Source: Nitrospira sp.
Lineage (GTDB): Bacteria > Nitrospirota > Nitrospiria > Nitrospirales > Nitrospiraceae
Assembly (NCBI GenBank): GCA_015709715.1
Contig: CP054184.1
Coordinates: forward strand, 1,535,001-1,599,000
Reading direction: 5' to 3'
DNA: 64,000 nucleotides
Position numbers and translations under genes: made by a program. The notes below the pieces were generated by a model. It saw only the letters and a program-made list of their open reading frames with translations, searched no databases and had not been told where the DNA came from. Numbering within the stretch: position 1 is the first letter of the stretch; each line of letters begins with the position of its first letter. Below are positions 8,470 through 15,357 of this stretch, one piece after another.

Positions 8470-8497
8470 AGCATAGCGTCCGTCACAAATTCATCAC
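8470..8497 (-). promoter_or_regulatory. Promoter region of the regulator-kinase operon, same motif as at cld
   Basis: Minus-strand GTGA at 8497-8494 and 8486-8483 (11-bp step), then AGCATAGC (plus 8470-8477) containing a TATGCT -10 candidate 7 nt after the boxes. The 16-bp core is 13/16 identical to that at cld. The boxes would overlap the -35 position, which fits activation or autoregulation. Confidence 0.6.
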
Positions 8498-8613
8498 AGC
8501 CATAGTTTATAGACCGAACTGAAGAAAGCCGGGCATGCTGAGGAAATGTCCGCTTTCAATGCCAAGGCCTGGTTTAATCGCGCGAATATTCCATGTGTCG
8601 GTAGCCGAGAATT

Positions 8614-8865
8614 TTAAGAAGCGAGACTACGAGTGGTCAGCCCCGCACAGTCGATACAGAGCCAGATTTCGCATGTGACGTCATGCTCCCTATAATAAAA
8701 CCGCACCCACGACCGTTCAAATTGGCAGAACTCACACAGCCGTTCCTTCGTATGCTCAGGACAGAGCCAAGCTTTGCGCGCCCGGTCATAGGTGGTCGCT
8801 TCCCGTCCGCAACAGGCTGGACCGAACAGACTCGGCAGCTTCAGATCACATCGATGCCAGATCAT
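8614..8865 (-). CDS. Small Cys-rich (zinc-ribbon-like) protein of the element
   Basis: 83 residues from the ATG at 8865, chosen because it follows the Rep-like stop by 2 nt with a GGAGGT site. Cys pairs include CC at 18-19, LCPEH, CEFC and CIDC, enough for one or two structural zinc sites. No named family was recognised. It is the last gene of the xis-rep operon, so a role as accessory factor in element replication or mobilisation is a guess. The product is hydrophilic with no signal peptide or TM segment. Confidence 0.6.
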   Translation of the reverse strand: MIWHRCDLKLPSLFGPACCGREATTYDRARKAWLCPEHTKERLCEFCQFERSWVRFYYREHDVTCEIWLCIDCAGLTTRSLAS

Positions 8866-8867
8866 CC

Positions 8868-9581
8868 TCACACCTCCTGATAGACGAGTCCCTTCCCAAG
8901 CACCAGTTGCAAAATCGTGCCGCTGAACCAAATGGGATGGCCCGAGAGCAGATCCTCCCAGGTCTTGATGAACACGATCCGCGGGATCTCAATCTCGCCT
9001 CTGATCCGGCGATAGGCGTTCCGGGTGGACCATTGGTGCCGCATCTCTTCCCACAGTCGGCTAATTGGGAACCCGAGGGAGCGCTTCCAGGACCAGCACA
9101 TATTCACGTAGCCGCATTGATCCTGGACATATTGGCTGATGACGTACCGGCTGAGTCGATTGCGGGACCGATGACTCGGCTGATAGGCCTTGATCCAGAC
9201 CACCGGAGCCCCGTGGAGAGCTTGCCACTGGGACGAGAGCCATTCCTGGGAGACCCAGAACCTTCGGGCACGTTCCCCATCCGGCACCCGCCAGGCCCAG
9301 AAGATATGAAGCACGCCATGCCCCTCTTCCGTCCGGACCTGGTAATACTCCAACCCCTGAAATCCCAGCTGGCGTTCAATCCGCTGGCGCAGCTGCTTGT
9401 GGTGATAGGTCAGCTTTTCCGCATCCCCGCCTTCTGCCGTGGAGAGCGTCACCCAGAGGACTTGGAACTGGTGGCACTCCCAGAACCACAAGAGCGACCG
9501 CACCCGGTGGTAGCCTCGTTTCTGTTTCCTCGTCCATTCCCCGGCGACGGGCTCCCGCCGGAACTCCTTCCAGCGGCTCAT
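8868..9581 (-). CDS. Rep-like protein, possible degenerate HUH replication initiator
   Basis: 237 residues, rich in Trp and Arg. The middle shows EYYQVRTEEGHG followed by VLHIFWAW (His92), resembling motif 2 of rolling-circle HUH initiators, but the second His of the canonical H-U-H is not present. A later RYVISQYVQDQ (Tyr146, Tyr151) resembles the catalytic Tyr motif YxxKY. It overlaps the xis-like gene by ATGA and is coupled to the Cys-rich gene downstream, an operon layout seen in integrative elements with their own replication module. The family call rests on weak motifs; a novel or inactivated initiator, or an unrelated DNA-binding protein, remains possible. Confidence 0.45.
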   Translation of the reverse strand: MSRWKEFRREPVAGEWTRKQKRGYHRVRSLLWFWECHQFQVLWVTLSTAEGGDAEKLTYHHKQLRQRIERQLGFQGLEYYQVRTEEGHGVLHIFWAWRVPDGERARRFWVSQEWLSSQWQALHGAPVVWIKAYQPSHRSRNRLSRYVISQYVQDQCGYVNMCWSWKRSLGFPISRLWEEMRHQWSTRNAYRRIRGEIEIPRIVFIKTWEDLLSGHPIWFSGTILQLVLGKGLVYQEV

Positions 9582-9787
9582 CGGGCAGCCTCCGCTTGAG
9601 GAATGGCCGGCCTCAGGCCGGCAGCGAGAATCCGTTCCAATTCCTCAATGGGAATCCGCACGGCACGCACGGACGGCTTCACATAGGCAATCTGCCGTTT
9701 CAGGATGTATTTCCTGATCGTGCTTTCTTTGAGTCCTAAGCGTTCGGCCGCTTCTCGAATGGTGATCAATTTTGTACTCGGGACCAT
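9578..9787 (-). CDS. Excisionase/MerR-like helix-turn-helix protein
   Basis: 69 residues from the ATG at 9787, which has a strong AAGGAGGT upstream. The sequence LITIREAAERLGLKEST followed by IRKYILKR is the winged HTH_17 (excisionase) pattern: an N-terminal helix-turn-helix, then a wing with RAVRIPIEELERIL. Such proteins direct integrase toward excision and repress their own operon. It overlaps the Rep-like gene by 4 nt (ATGA) and is divergent from the zinc-finger/integrase pair across a palindrome-rich intergenic region, as expected for the directionality switch of the element. A purely repressor role is possible. Confidence 0.75.
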   Translation of the reverse strand: MVPSTKLITIREAAERLGLKESTIRKYILKRQIAYVKPSVRAVRIPIEELERILAAGLRPAIPQAEAAR

Positions 9788-9821
9788 CGGGCACCTCCTT
9801 GGTAATGAGCGAATCATTAGT

Positions 9822-9884
9822 GTTATGCCTTGTATACGTGATGCATAACGTGTCTTGACACGCATTACCATTGACGAGGTACAC
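9822..9884. promoter_or_regulatory. Divergent control region with palindromes
   Basis: GTTATGC (9822-9828) is mirrored by GCATAAC (9843-9849), and next to it lies CGTGTC-TT-GACACG (9849-9862). The second palindrome contains a consensus TTGACA -35 (9855-9860) for the rightward genes, with GTACAC 18 bp further as a weak -10. A repressor bound here would block the promoter of the regulator/integrase pair, and it faces the xis-like operon on the other side. Confidence 0.45.
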
Positions 9885-9992
9885 TTCCCAAGAGTTTTCA
9901 GTCCGAAAGTGGCTCGTTCACCTCCAGTTTTTTCGTATGAAATGGGATGGAGTAATGAAGCTGCCGAAGCCAGCTACAGAAGGAGAGGTCAG

Positions 9993-10709
9993 ATGAACAT
10001 AGACCGAGCCGCAATCTTTGAGCAGTTCTACGGCGAGATGAAGAAGGCCAGAGAGCGGATTCTCACCACAGCAGACGGCGAAGTCGGCTGGCTCTTGAAG
10101 TTTGTCCAGACCGACCTAGAAGCGCTCACGCCAAGTGAATGGATGGTTCTGGCTTTCGAGGTAGCCAGCTTTGTGGATGACGTCGCGAATCGCCATGGGG
10201 AAGAAATCGCGACGGAAGGAGGATGGAGCGTCCAATCTATCCCAGGAGAGAAGTTTCGTGGCACTATTCCAAGCCGCGCAGAGGCCAAAGAGATTCAGAC
10301 CATGGTCCTCCGCAGCTTAGAGAACTTATGGAAAAAGGCAGTGGCTGCCTTCACGTTTCCCCAATTCACGATCATTGTCACGTTGCCGGGCGCGGACCAT
10401 GAACGCAAAGGGAGTGTGTTTGTTGCCACAAAGCGAAAAGTGAAGGAGTTTGAATATCGGTTCGCCCATTTATTGGTCGACTATTCCGGGCGAATTCGGC
10501 GTTGTCCAGAATGCCAACGGATTTACCTCGCCATTCGATTTGATCAAACCTACTGCGGTCCTCGGTGCCAGACACGAGTGGCCACTCGGAAATGGCGAGA
10601 GAAACATCTACCGAAGAAACAAAAAGCCTCTGGAGATACGACTAGCACGAAGGCCGATTCGGCCAGAAAAGGGCGAAAGGGAGGGTCCGATGGCAAGGCG
10701 AAACGGTAA
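9993..10709 (+). CDS. Zinc-finger (CGNR-like) protein of the element
   Basis: 238 residues from the ATG at 9993, which has AGGAGAGG just upstream; upstream in-frame starts lack one. The N-terminal 170 residues are mostly helical and unrecognised. The C-terminal zinc finger reads CPEC, 13 residues, then CGPRC followed by RVATRKWRE, the spacing and Arg-rich tail of CGNR/RNA-polymerase-like fingers. It ends in a Lys/Ser-rich tail. It overlaps the integrase start by 20 nt, so the two are co-translated. A regulatory or nucleic-acid-binding role in integration is inferred. Confidence 0.6.
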   Translation: MNIDRAAIFEQFYGEMKKARERILTTADGEVGWLLKFVQTDLEALTPSEWMVLAFEVASFVDDVANRHGEEIATEGGWSVQSIPGEKFRGTIPSRAEAKEIQTMVLRSLENLWKKAVAAFTFPQFTIIVTLPGADHERKGSVFVATKRKVKEFEYRFAHLLVDYSGRIRRCPECQRIYLAIRFDQTYCGPRCQTRVATRKWREKHLPKKQKASGDTTSTKADSARKGRKGGSDGKAKR

Positions 10710-11892
10710 AGACCGTGGAGTGGTGTTTAAACAAGGCGGTTGGTGGGTTCGCCTGTATGTGAATGGCCGGGAGAAATGGTTCCGGGCGGACTCCAAGAGC
10801 CAAGCCAAGACGCTGTACGGTCGGTTGCGGTCCGAGGCGCGCGAGAATCGCTATTTTCCCGAGAAGTATGCCGTTTCCAAAGAGTTGACCCTCCGAGCAT
10901 GGATTGCGCGGTATCTGGAAGGAGTGACCTCGCCAGGTCTTCGGAATGTGCATCGCTATGGAAAGTTCTGGTCGAAGCTCCTAGGGCGGAAGCTTTTGAC
11001 CGAGATTACCGCCGACGACTTACGGCATATCCAAGCCAAAATGAAGCACAAGGGCACACGCACCGCCCGAACGATTAATCGCTACTTTGGAGCCCTACGA
11101 CGTATCCTGAACTTGGCGATTGCCGATGGTCTGCTTTCCGCCAATCCCATCAAAGGCGTGAAGTTCTTTTCCGAGCCTGGTGGGCGGCTTCGCTTCCTGA
11201 GTGATAAGGAAATCTCCAGCCTCCGGGATACCTTGCCTCCGGAGCACTGGTTGATTGTGGCCTTTGCACTCGAAACAGGCCTACGCCTGACCGAGCAGTT
11301 TCATTCCCGCTGGGACTGCCTGAACACGGAACAGGGCATCTTGACCATTCCATTGAGTAAGTCAGGCAAGACCCGCCACGTCATTCTGACGGATGCCGCG
11401 CTGGACATCGTCAAGGGTCTCACCTCCTGGATGCACAGCCCCTTTCTTTTCCCGAGTCCCCTCACCTCCGCACAACCGATGCAGGGGCGAAACTTTGTGG
11501 TGAAGATCTATGAACCTGCCTTGAAACGAGCAAAAATCGAAGGAGTGACCTGGCACACCCTCCGGCATACCTTCGCGTCTCGGGCTGTGATGGCAGGAGT
11601 CGATATCCGGACCGTCCAGGAATTGATGGGCCATTCCACGATCACCATGACCATGCGCTATGCGCATCTCTCCCCGGCTCATTTACGCACAGCAGTGAAT
11701 CGAGCGAGTTTGGGGGCAATTGCCGCGAAAAGTGCGAGTGGAACCGGGAGTAAAACCGGGAGTAGCGATAATCAGCGGGTTGAACAGGGTCCGGTCAGAA
11801 TCACCGAACCCTCTGAGATATTTACAGGAATGGTTGGAGGCGCCGGGCGGGTTCGAACCGCCGCATCGCAGTTTTGCAGACTGCTCCCTTAG
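10690..11892 (+). CDS. Tyrosine-type site-specific integrase
   Basis: 400 residues from the ATG at 10690 (GGGAGG upstream). It has an N-terminal arm-binding region, a SAM-like core-binding domain (about 65-155) and a catalytic domain with Arg199 (ETGLRL), His289-x-x-Arg292 (TWHTLRHTF), His315 (LMGHST) and the nucleophile Tyr324 (MRYAHLSP), so all active-site residues are present. After a Gly-Ser-Lys-Thr tail, the frame runs through the attR repeat and ends in TAG inside the tRNA-Cys gene read antisense, so the last 20 residues are encoded by att/tRNA sequence. Excision would join the frame to sequence at 2549-2621 and give a different tail. It very likely integrates the element at tRNA-Cys. 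Confidence 0.92.
   Translation: MARRNGKDRGVVFKQGGWWVRLYVNGREKWFRADSKSQAKTLYGRLRSEARENRYFPEKYAVSKELTLRAWIARYLEGVTSPGLRNVHRYGKFWSKLLGRKLLTEITADDLRHIQAKMKHKGTRTARTINRYFGALRRILNLAIADGLLSANPIKGVKFFSEPGGRLRFLSDKEISSLRDTLPPEHWLIVAFALETGLRLTEQFHSRWDCLNTEQGILTIPLSKSGKTRHVILTDAALDIVKGLTSWMHSPFLFPSPLTSAQPMQGRNFVVKIYEPALKRAKIEGVTWHTLRHTFASRAVMAGVDIRTVQELMGHSTITMTMRYAHLSPAHLRTAVNRASLGAIAAKSASGTGSKTGSSDNQRVEQGPVRITEPSEIFTGMVGGAGRVRTAASQFCRLLP
11832..11879. repeat. attR, 48-bp copy inside tRNA-Cys
   Basis: Identical to 2501-2548. It covers the 3' part of the tRNA gene from the anticodon arm to the CCA end, plus three flanking bases. The integrase frame reads through it. Confidence 0.88.
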
Positions 11893-11910
11893 CCACTTGG
11901 GTACGGCGCC
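11835..11910 (-). tRNA. tRNA-Cys (GCA)
   Basis: 76 nt with encoded CCA. The acceptor stem GGCGCCG pairs fully with CGGCGCC, the discriminator is U, and the anticodon stem GCAGT/ACTGC encloses CTGCAAA with anticodon GCA. The T arm is GCGGG/CCCGC around TTCGAA. The intact gene lies at the right border of the element. A TATAAT box 10 nt upstream indicates expression. Confidence 0.95.
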
Positions 11911-11920
11911 ACGGGGGGTG

Positions 11921-11950
11921 ATTATAGAAGGCGACGAGGGAGGAACACAA
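11921..11950 (-). promoter_or_regulatory. tRNA-Cys promoter
   Basis: On the minus strand TTGTGT (11950-11945), an 18-bp spacer and a consensus TATAAT (11926-11921) end 10 nt before the first tRNA base, placing the start of transcription near the mature 5' end. Confidence 0.7.
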
Positions 11951-12009
11951 CCGGCAAAACGGCCCTAACAAGGCCTTTGCGGGTCTTACAGCCGCTCGAA
12001 ATGCTTGGA

Positions 12010-13206
12010 TTACGGCTTCGAGGGCAACAGGGGGATGTCGCGGACGATGGTGGAATGCTCATCCGGCGCGTGGCCGATGGGCTCCCATCCGGCCTCGCTA
12101 TGGCCGTTGCCCGCCGCAGGCTCCGCTCCTCCGGCCTCGGCTTCCTTTTCCTTGGCCAGAAGTTCGACCTCGTGAATCAGGGTGTCCATGAGTTCTTCCA
12201 TGGGCACCTTACGCATCAGCTTGCCCTTCTTGAAGAGAATGCCCTTGCCCTCTCCCCCGGCAATGCCGATGTCGGCCTCCTTGCCTTCACCGATGCCGTT
12301 TACGACGCAGCCCAGCACCGAGACGTTGAGTGGCGTCTTGATATGGCCGAGTTTCTTTTCCAATTCGTTGGCCATGCGCACCACGTCGATTTCCACGCGG
12401 CCGCAGGTAGGGCAGGCGATTACGTTGATGCCCCGATGCCGCAGCTCCAGCGACTTGAGGATTTCGAAGCCGACTTTCACCTCTTCCACCGGATCGGCGG
12501 CGAGCGAAACGCGCAGCGTGTCGCCGATGCCTTGCGAGAGCAACCAACCTAGACCGATGGCGGACTTGACCGCGCCGGTCATGGCGGTGCCGGCTTCGGT
12601 GATGCCGATGTGCAGGGGATAGTTGGATTGCGTGGAGAAGAGATAGTAGGCGTCAATGGCGTGGTGCACATCGGAGGCCTTGAGCGAGACCTTCATGTTG
12701 GTGAAGCCCTCGTCCTCCAGGGCATGCACGGCATTCAACGCCGATTCCGACAGGGCTTCCGGTGACGGCCAGCCATACTTGTCGAGCAGCGGCCGTTCGA
12801 GCGAGCCGCCGTTGACGCCCACGCGGAGCGGAACCCCGCGCTCGTTGACCGCCTTGATCACCTCCTGCACCTTCCACCAGGCCCCGATATTGCCGGGATT
12901 GATGCGGACGCAGTCGACCACTGGGGCGGCCTTGAGCGCCAAACGATGGTCGAAGTGGATATCGGCGATCAAGGGCACGGTCATCGCCGCTTTGATCTGC
13001 GGCAAGGCCGCTGCGGCCTCGTCGTCCGGGACCGCTACGCGAATGACTTCGCAGCCCACTTCTTCGAGCTGGCGAATCTGCGCCACGGTGGCTTTCACGT
13101 CGCGCGTGTCGGTGGAGCACATGGACTGGACCGAGATCGGGGCGTCGCCGCCGATCTTCAGGGAGCCCACTTTGATCTGTCTGGTCTTCTTCCGCGTGAT
13201 GTGCAT
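12010..13206 (-). CDS. ispG: (E)-4-hydroxy-3-methylbut-2-enyl-diphosphate synthase
   Basis: A 398-residue [4Fe-4S] enzyme of the MEP pathway that converts ME-cPP to HMBPP. The N-terminal TIM barrel shows VQSMCSTDTRDV, PLIADIHFD and RINPGNIG. The C-terminal cluster-binding part has IACPTCGR and LGCVVNGIGEG, giving the three Cys ligands. About 40 extra hydrophilic residues follow the usual end (Glu/Ala/Gly-rich), a non-conserved tail. It starts 24 nt after dxs and shares its strand, so both precursor-supply steps are probably one transcript. Only a weak ribosome site precedes the ATG. Confidence 0.96.
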   Translation of the reverse strand: MHITRKKTRQIKVGSLKIGGDAPISVQSMCSTDTRDVKATVAQIRQLEEVGCEVIRVAVPDDEAAAALPQIKAAMTVPLIADIHFDHRLALKAAPVVDCVRINPGNIGAWWKVQEVIKAVNERGVPLRVGVNGGSLERPLLDKYGWPSPEALSESALNAVHALEDEGFTNMKVSLKASDVHHAIDAYYLFSTQSNYPLHIGITEAGTAMTGAVKSAIGLGWLLSQGIGDTLRVSLAADPVEEVKVGFEILKSLELRHRGINVIACPTCGRVEIDVVRMANELEKKLGHIKTPLNVSVLGCVVNGIGEGKEADIGIAGGEGKGILFKKGKLMRKVPMEELMDTLIHEVELLAKEKEAEAGGAEPAAGNGHSEAGWEPIGHAPDEHSTIVRDIPLLPSKP

Positions 13207-13229
13207 GGTCGTCGGCTCGTCGATTGGGC

Positions 13230-15176
13230 TTAGCTGCCCTGCTCGTCTCCGTGCGGCAAACTCCCCACGAGCGAGGCCAACCGAGCTGCCTCGTCGCTCG
13301 CTACCGCTGCGCCGAGCAACGCCTTGACACGGGTGTAGATGCCGTCTGCCGTGAGACCATACCGCTCACGCAGGAGATCCTGCGGCCCCTGCTCGATGTA
13401 CCAGTCGGGCAGGCCGACGATCTTGGTGCGTAGGTGCGAGACACCTTCGTCGGAGAGCACTTCCAGGACCGACGAGCCGAAGCCGCCCATCTTGCAACCC
13501 TCTTCGACCGTGACCAAGTAACGCACGTTCTTCGCCGTCTTCACGATCAATTCGGTATCCAATGGCTTGGCGAAGCGGGCATTGATGACGGCGGTGGAAA
13601 TGCCTTCCTGCGCCAATCGCTCGGCTGCCTGCACCGCAGGCCACACCGCCACGCCGATCGCGACGATAGCCACGTCGGTGCCTTCGCGCATGAGTTCGCC
13701 CTTGCCGATCGGCAGGACTTGGGGTTCGGGATCCATCGCCACACCGAGGCTCACGCCGCGGGCATACCGCACGGAGGCTGGCCCGTCGTAACTGGTGCAG
13801 GTCTTCACCAGATGTTGCAGTTCATTTTCATCCTTGGGCGCCGTCACCACCATGTTGGGCACATGGCGCAGGAACGCGAAGTCGAACGCGCCGTGGTGCG
13901 TGGTGCCGTCTTCTGCCACCAGCCCGCCGCGATCGATGCAGAATGTGACCGGCAGATTTTGCGTGGCGACATCGTGCACGACTTGGTCGTAGGCCCGCTG
14001 CAGGAATGTGGAATAGAGGGCAACCACCGGCTTCATGCCCTGTGCCGCCAATCCCGCGGCGAAGGTCACGGCATGTTGCTCGGCGATGCCGACATCGTAG
14101 ATGCGATCGGGGAAGGCTTTCTCGAAGGCGTTGAGGCCCGTGCCTTCGCACATGGCCGCGGTGATGGCCACGATGCGCTTGTCTTGCTTGGCCACCTTGA
14201 TGAGGGCATCGACGGCCAAGCTGGTGTAACTGGGACGCGCGGCCTTCTTGGCCGGCACACCAGTTTCGCGCACGAAGGGTGGGCAGGCATGGAACCACAC
14301 CGGGTTCTCCATCGCAGGCTCGTAGCCTAAGCCCTTCTTGGTAATCACATGGAGCAACACCGGCCCCTTCATCTTCAACACGTTTTCCAGGGTCGGGAGC
14401 AGGTGCTCGAAGTTATGCCCGTCGATCGGGCCGACGTACTGGAAGCCCAACTCCTCGAAGAGCAAGCCCGGCAGGATCGCGCCCTTGGCCAATTCCTCGG
14501 CCCGTCGGGCGATCTTTTGCATCTCCGCCCCGATGTGGGGAATCTTCCGCAACAGCTGGCCGGTTTCCTCCCGCATGCGCGCGTAGAACTCGCCGGTGAA
14601 GGTGCGGTTGAGGTAGGCCGAGATGGCGCCCACGTTGCGCGAGATGGACATTTGGTTGTCGTTGAGGACGACCAGGAAATCCTTGTTGGTGCCACCGGCA
14701 TGGTGCAACCCTTCCAAGGTCATCCCGGCCGTCATGGCGCCGTCCCCGACGACGCACACGACCTTATGGTGCTGCTGTTGCTGTTCACGCGCTTCCACCA
14801 TGCCGAAGGCGGCGGAGACGCCGGTGCCCGCATGGCCCGCGTTGAACGTATCGTAGGCGCTTTCCTCACGTTTGCAGAACCCGCTCAGCCCCCCGTATTG
14901 GCGAAGGGTATGGAATTGCTCGCGGCGGCCGGTGAGGAGCTTGTGGGTATAGGCTTGGTTGCTGGTGTCCCAGACGATCTTGTCTTTCGGTGTGTCCAAG
15001 AGATACTGCAACGCCACCGTCAATTCGACCACGCCCAAGTTGGAGGCGAGATGGCCTCCGACGTTCGAAACTACCGAGATGATTTGTTCGCGGATCTCCT
15101 GACACAACTCCGGAAACTGTTCAGGGGACAGTCGTTTCAAATCAACCGGGCTGTGGATATTTTTGAGCAATGACAT
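13230..15176 (-). CDS. dxs: 1-deoxy-D-xylulose-5-phosphate synthase
   Basis: A 648-residue thiamine-diphosphate enzyme that condenses pyruvate and glyceraldehyde-3-phosphate, the entry step of the MEP pathway. The GDGAM...NDNQM cofactor motif is at residues 144-176, SGHxxS is present as GGHLASNLG, and the transketolase-like middle and C-terminal domains are complete (IAEQHAVTFAAGLA, RYARG). The ATG at 15176 has AAGGAG 10 nt upstream. Oddity: where family members have a Gly-His just before QAYxHK, this protein has Ser72-Asn73. That His is normally conserved at the cofactor/substrate site. It heads a probable dxs-ispG operon. Confidence 0.95.
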   Translation of the reverse strand: MSLLKNIHSPVDLKRLSPEQFPELCQEIREQIISVVSNVGGHLASNLGVVELTVALQYLLDTPKDKIVWDTSNQAYTHKLLTGRREQFHTLRQYGGLSGFCKREESAYDTFNAGHAGTGVSAAFGMVEAREQQQQHHKVVCVVGDGAMTAGMTLEGLHHAGGTNKDFLVVLNDNQMSISRNVGAISAYLNRTFTGEFYARMREETGQLLRKIPHIGAEMQKIARRAEELAKGAILPGLLFEELGFQYVGPIDGHNFEHLLPTLENVLKMKGPVLLHVITKKGLGYEPAMENPVWFHACPPFVRETGVPAKKAARPSYTSLAVDALIKVAKQDKRIVAITAAMCEGTGLNAFEKAFPDRIYDVGIAEQHAVTFAAGLAAQGMKPVVALYSTFLQRAYDQVVHDVATQNLPVTFCIDRGGLVAEDGTTHHGAFDFAFLRHVPNMVVTAPKDENELQHLVKTCTSYDGPASVRYARGVSLGVAMDPEPQVLPIGKGELMREGTDVAIVAIGVAVWPAVQAAERLAQEGISTAVINARFAKPLDTELIVKTAKNVRYLVTVEEGCKMGGFGSSVLEVLSDEGVSHLRTKIVGLPDWYIEQGPQDLLRERYGLTADGIYTRVKALLGAAVASDEAARLASLVGSLPHGDEQGS

Positions 15177-15334
15177 TGCACAATCTCCTTGTCAAAGCAT
15201 GACAATTGGACGCACGTATTCGTTCGTTGGGAAATAGTCGTTTCGAGAAGGTTGCGACGAAGCAGCGAAAGAAGTTTCGTACAAGTCGGCACATCCTCAC
15301 ATATGCGACAGGCCGTGTCAAGATTCACGTGTCG

Positions 15335-15357
15335 CTAGGAGGGCCGTTCGGCCCTAG
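15335..15357 (-). terminator. Stem-loop between the DUF3187 gene and dxs
   Basis: GGGCC (15341-15345), loop GTTC, GGCCC (15350-15354), flanked by an A-T pair and further partial complementarity, directly after the stop codon at 15358. No T tract follows on the minus strand. Some 20 nt downstream a TTGACA (minus strand, 15321-15316) may be the -35 of a dxs promoter, but its -10 is poor. Confidence 0.35.

Larger units (their letters stand above)
2501..11879. mobile_element. Integrative element in tRNA-Cys, about 9.4 kb
   Basis: Bounded by an identical 48-bp direct repeat at 2501-2548 and 11832-11879. The right copy forms the 3' part of an intact tRNA-Cys gene. A tyrosine integrase gene points into the right boundary. 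Inside are a xis-like gene, a Rep-like gene, a divergent regulator, and cargo: an ATPase/TOPRIM pair and chlorite dismutase with a two-component system. The cargo half is visibly AT-richer than the flanking chromosome. No conjugation genes are present, so it is at most an integrative mobilisable element. The orientation is the usual one, with the integrase gene next to the tRNA. Confidence 0.85.
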
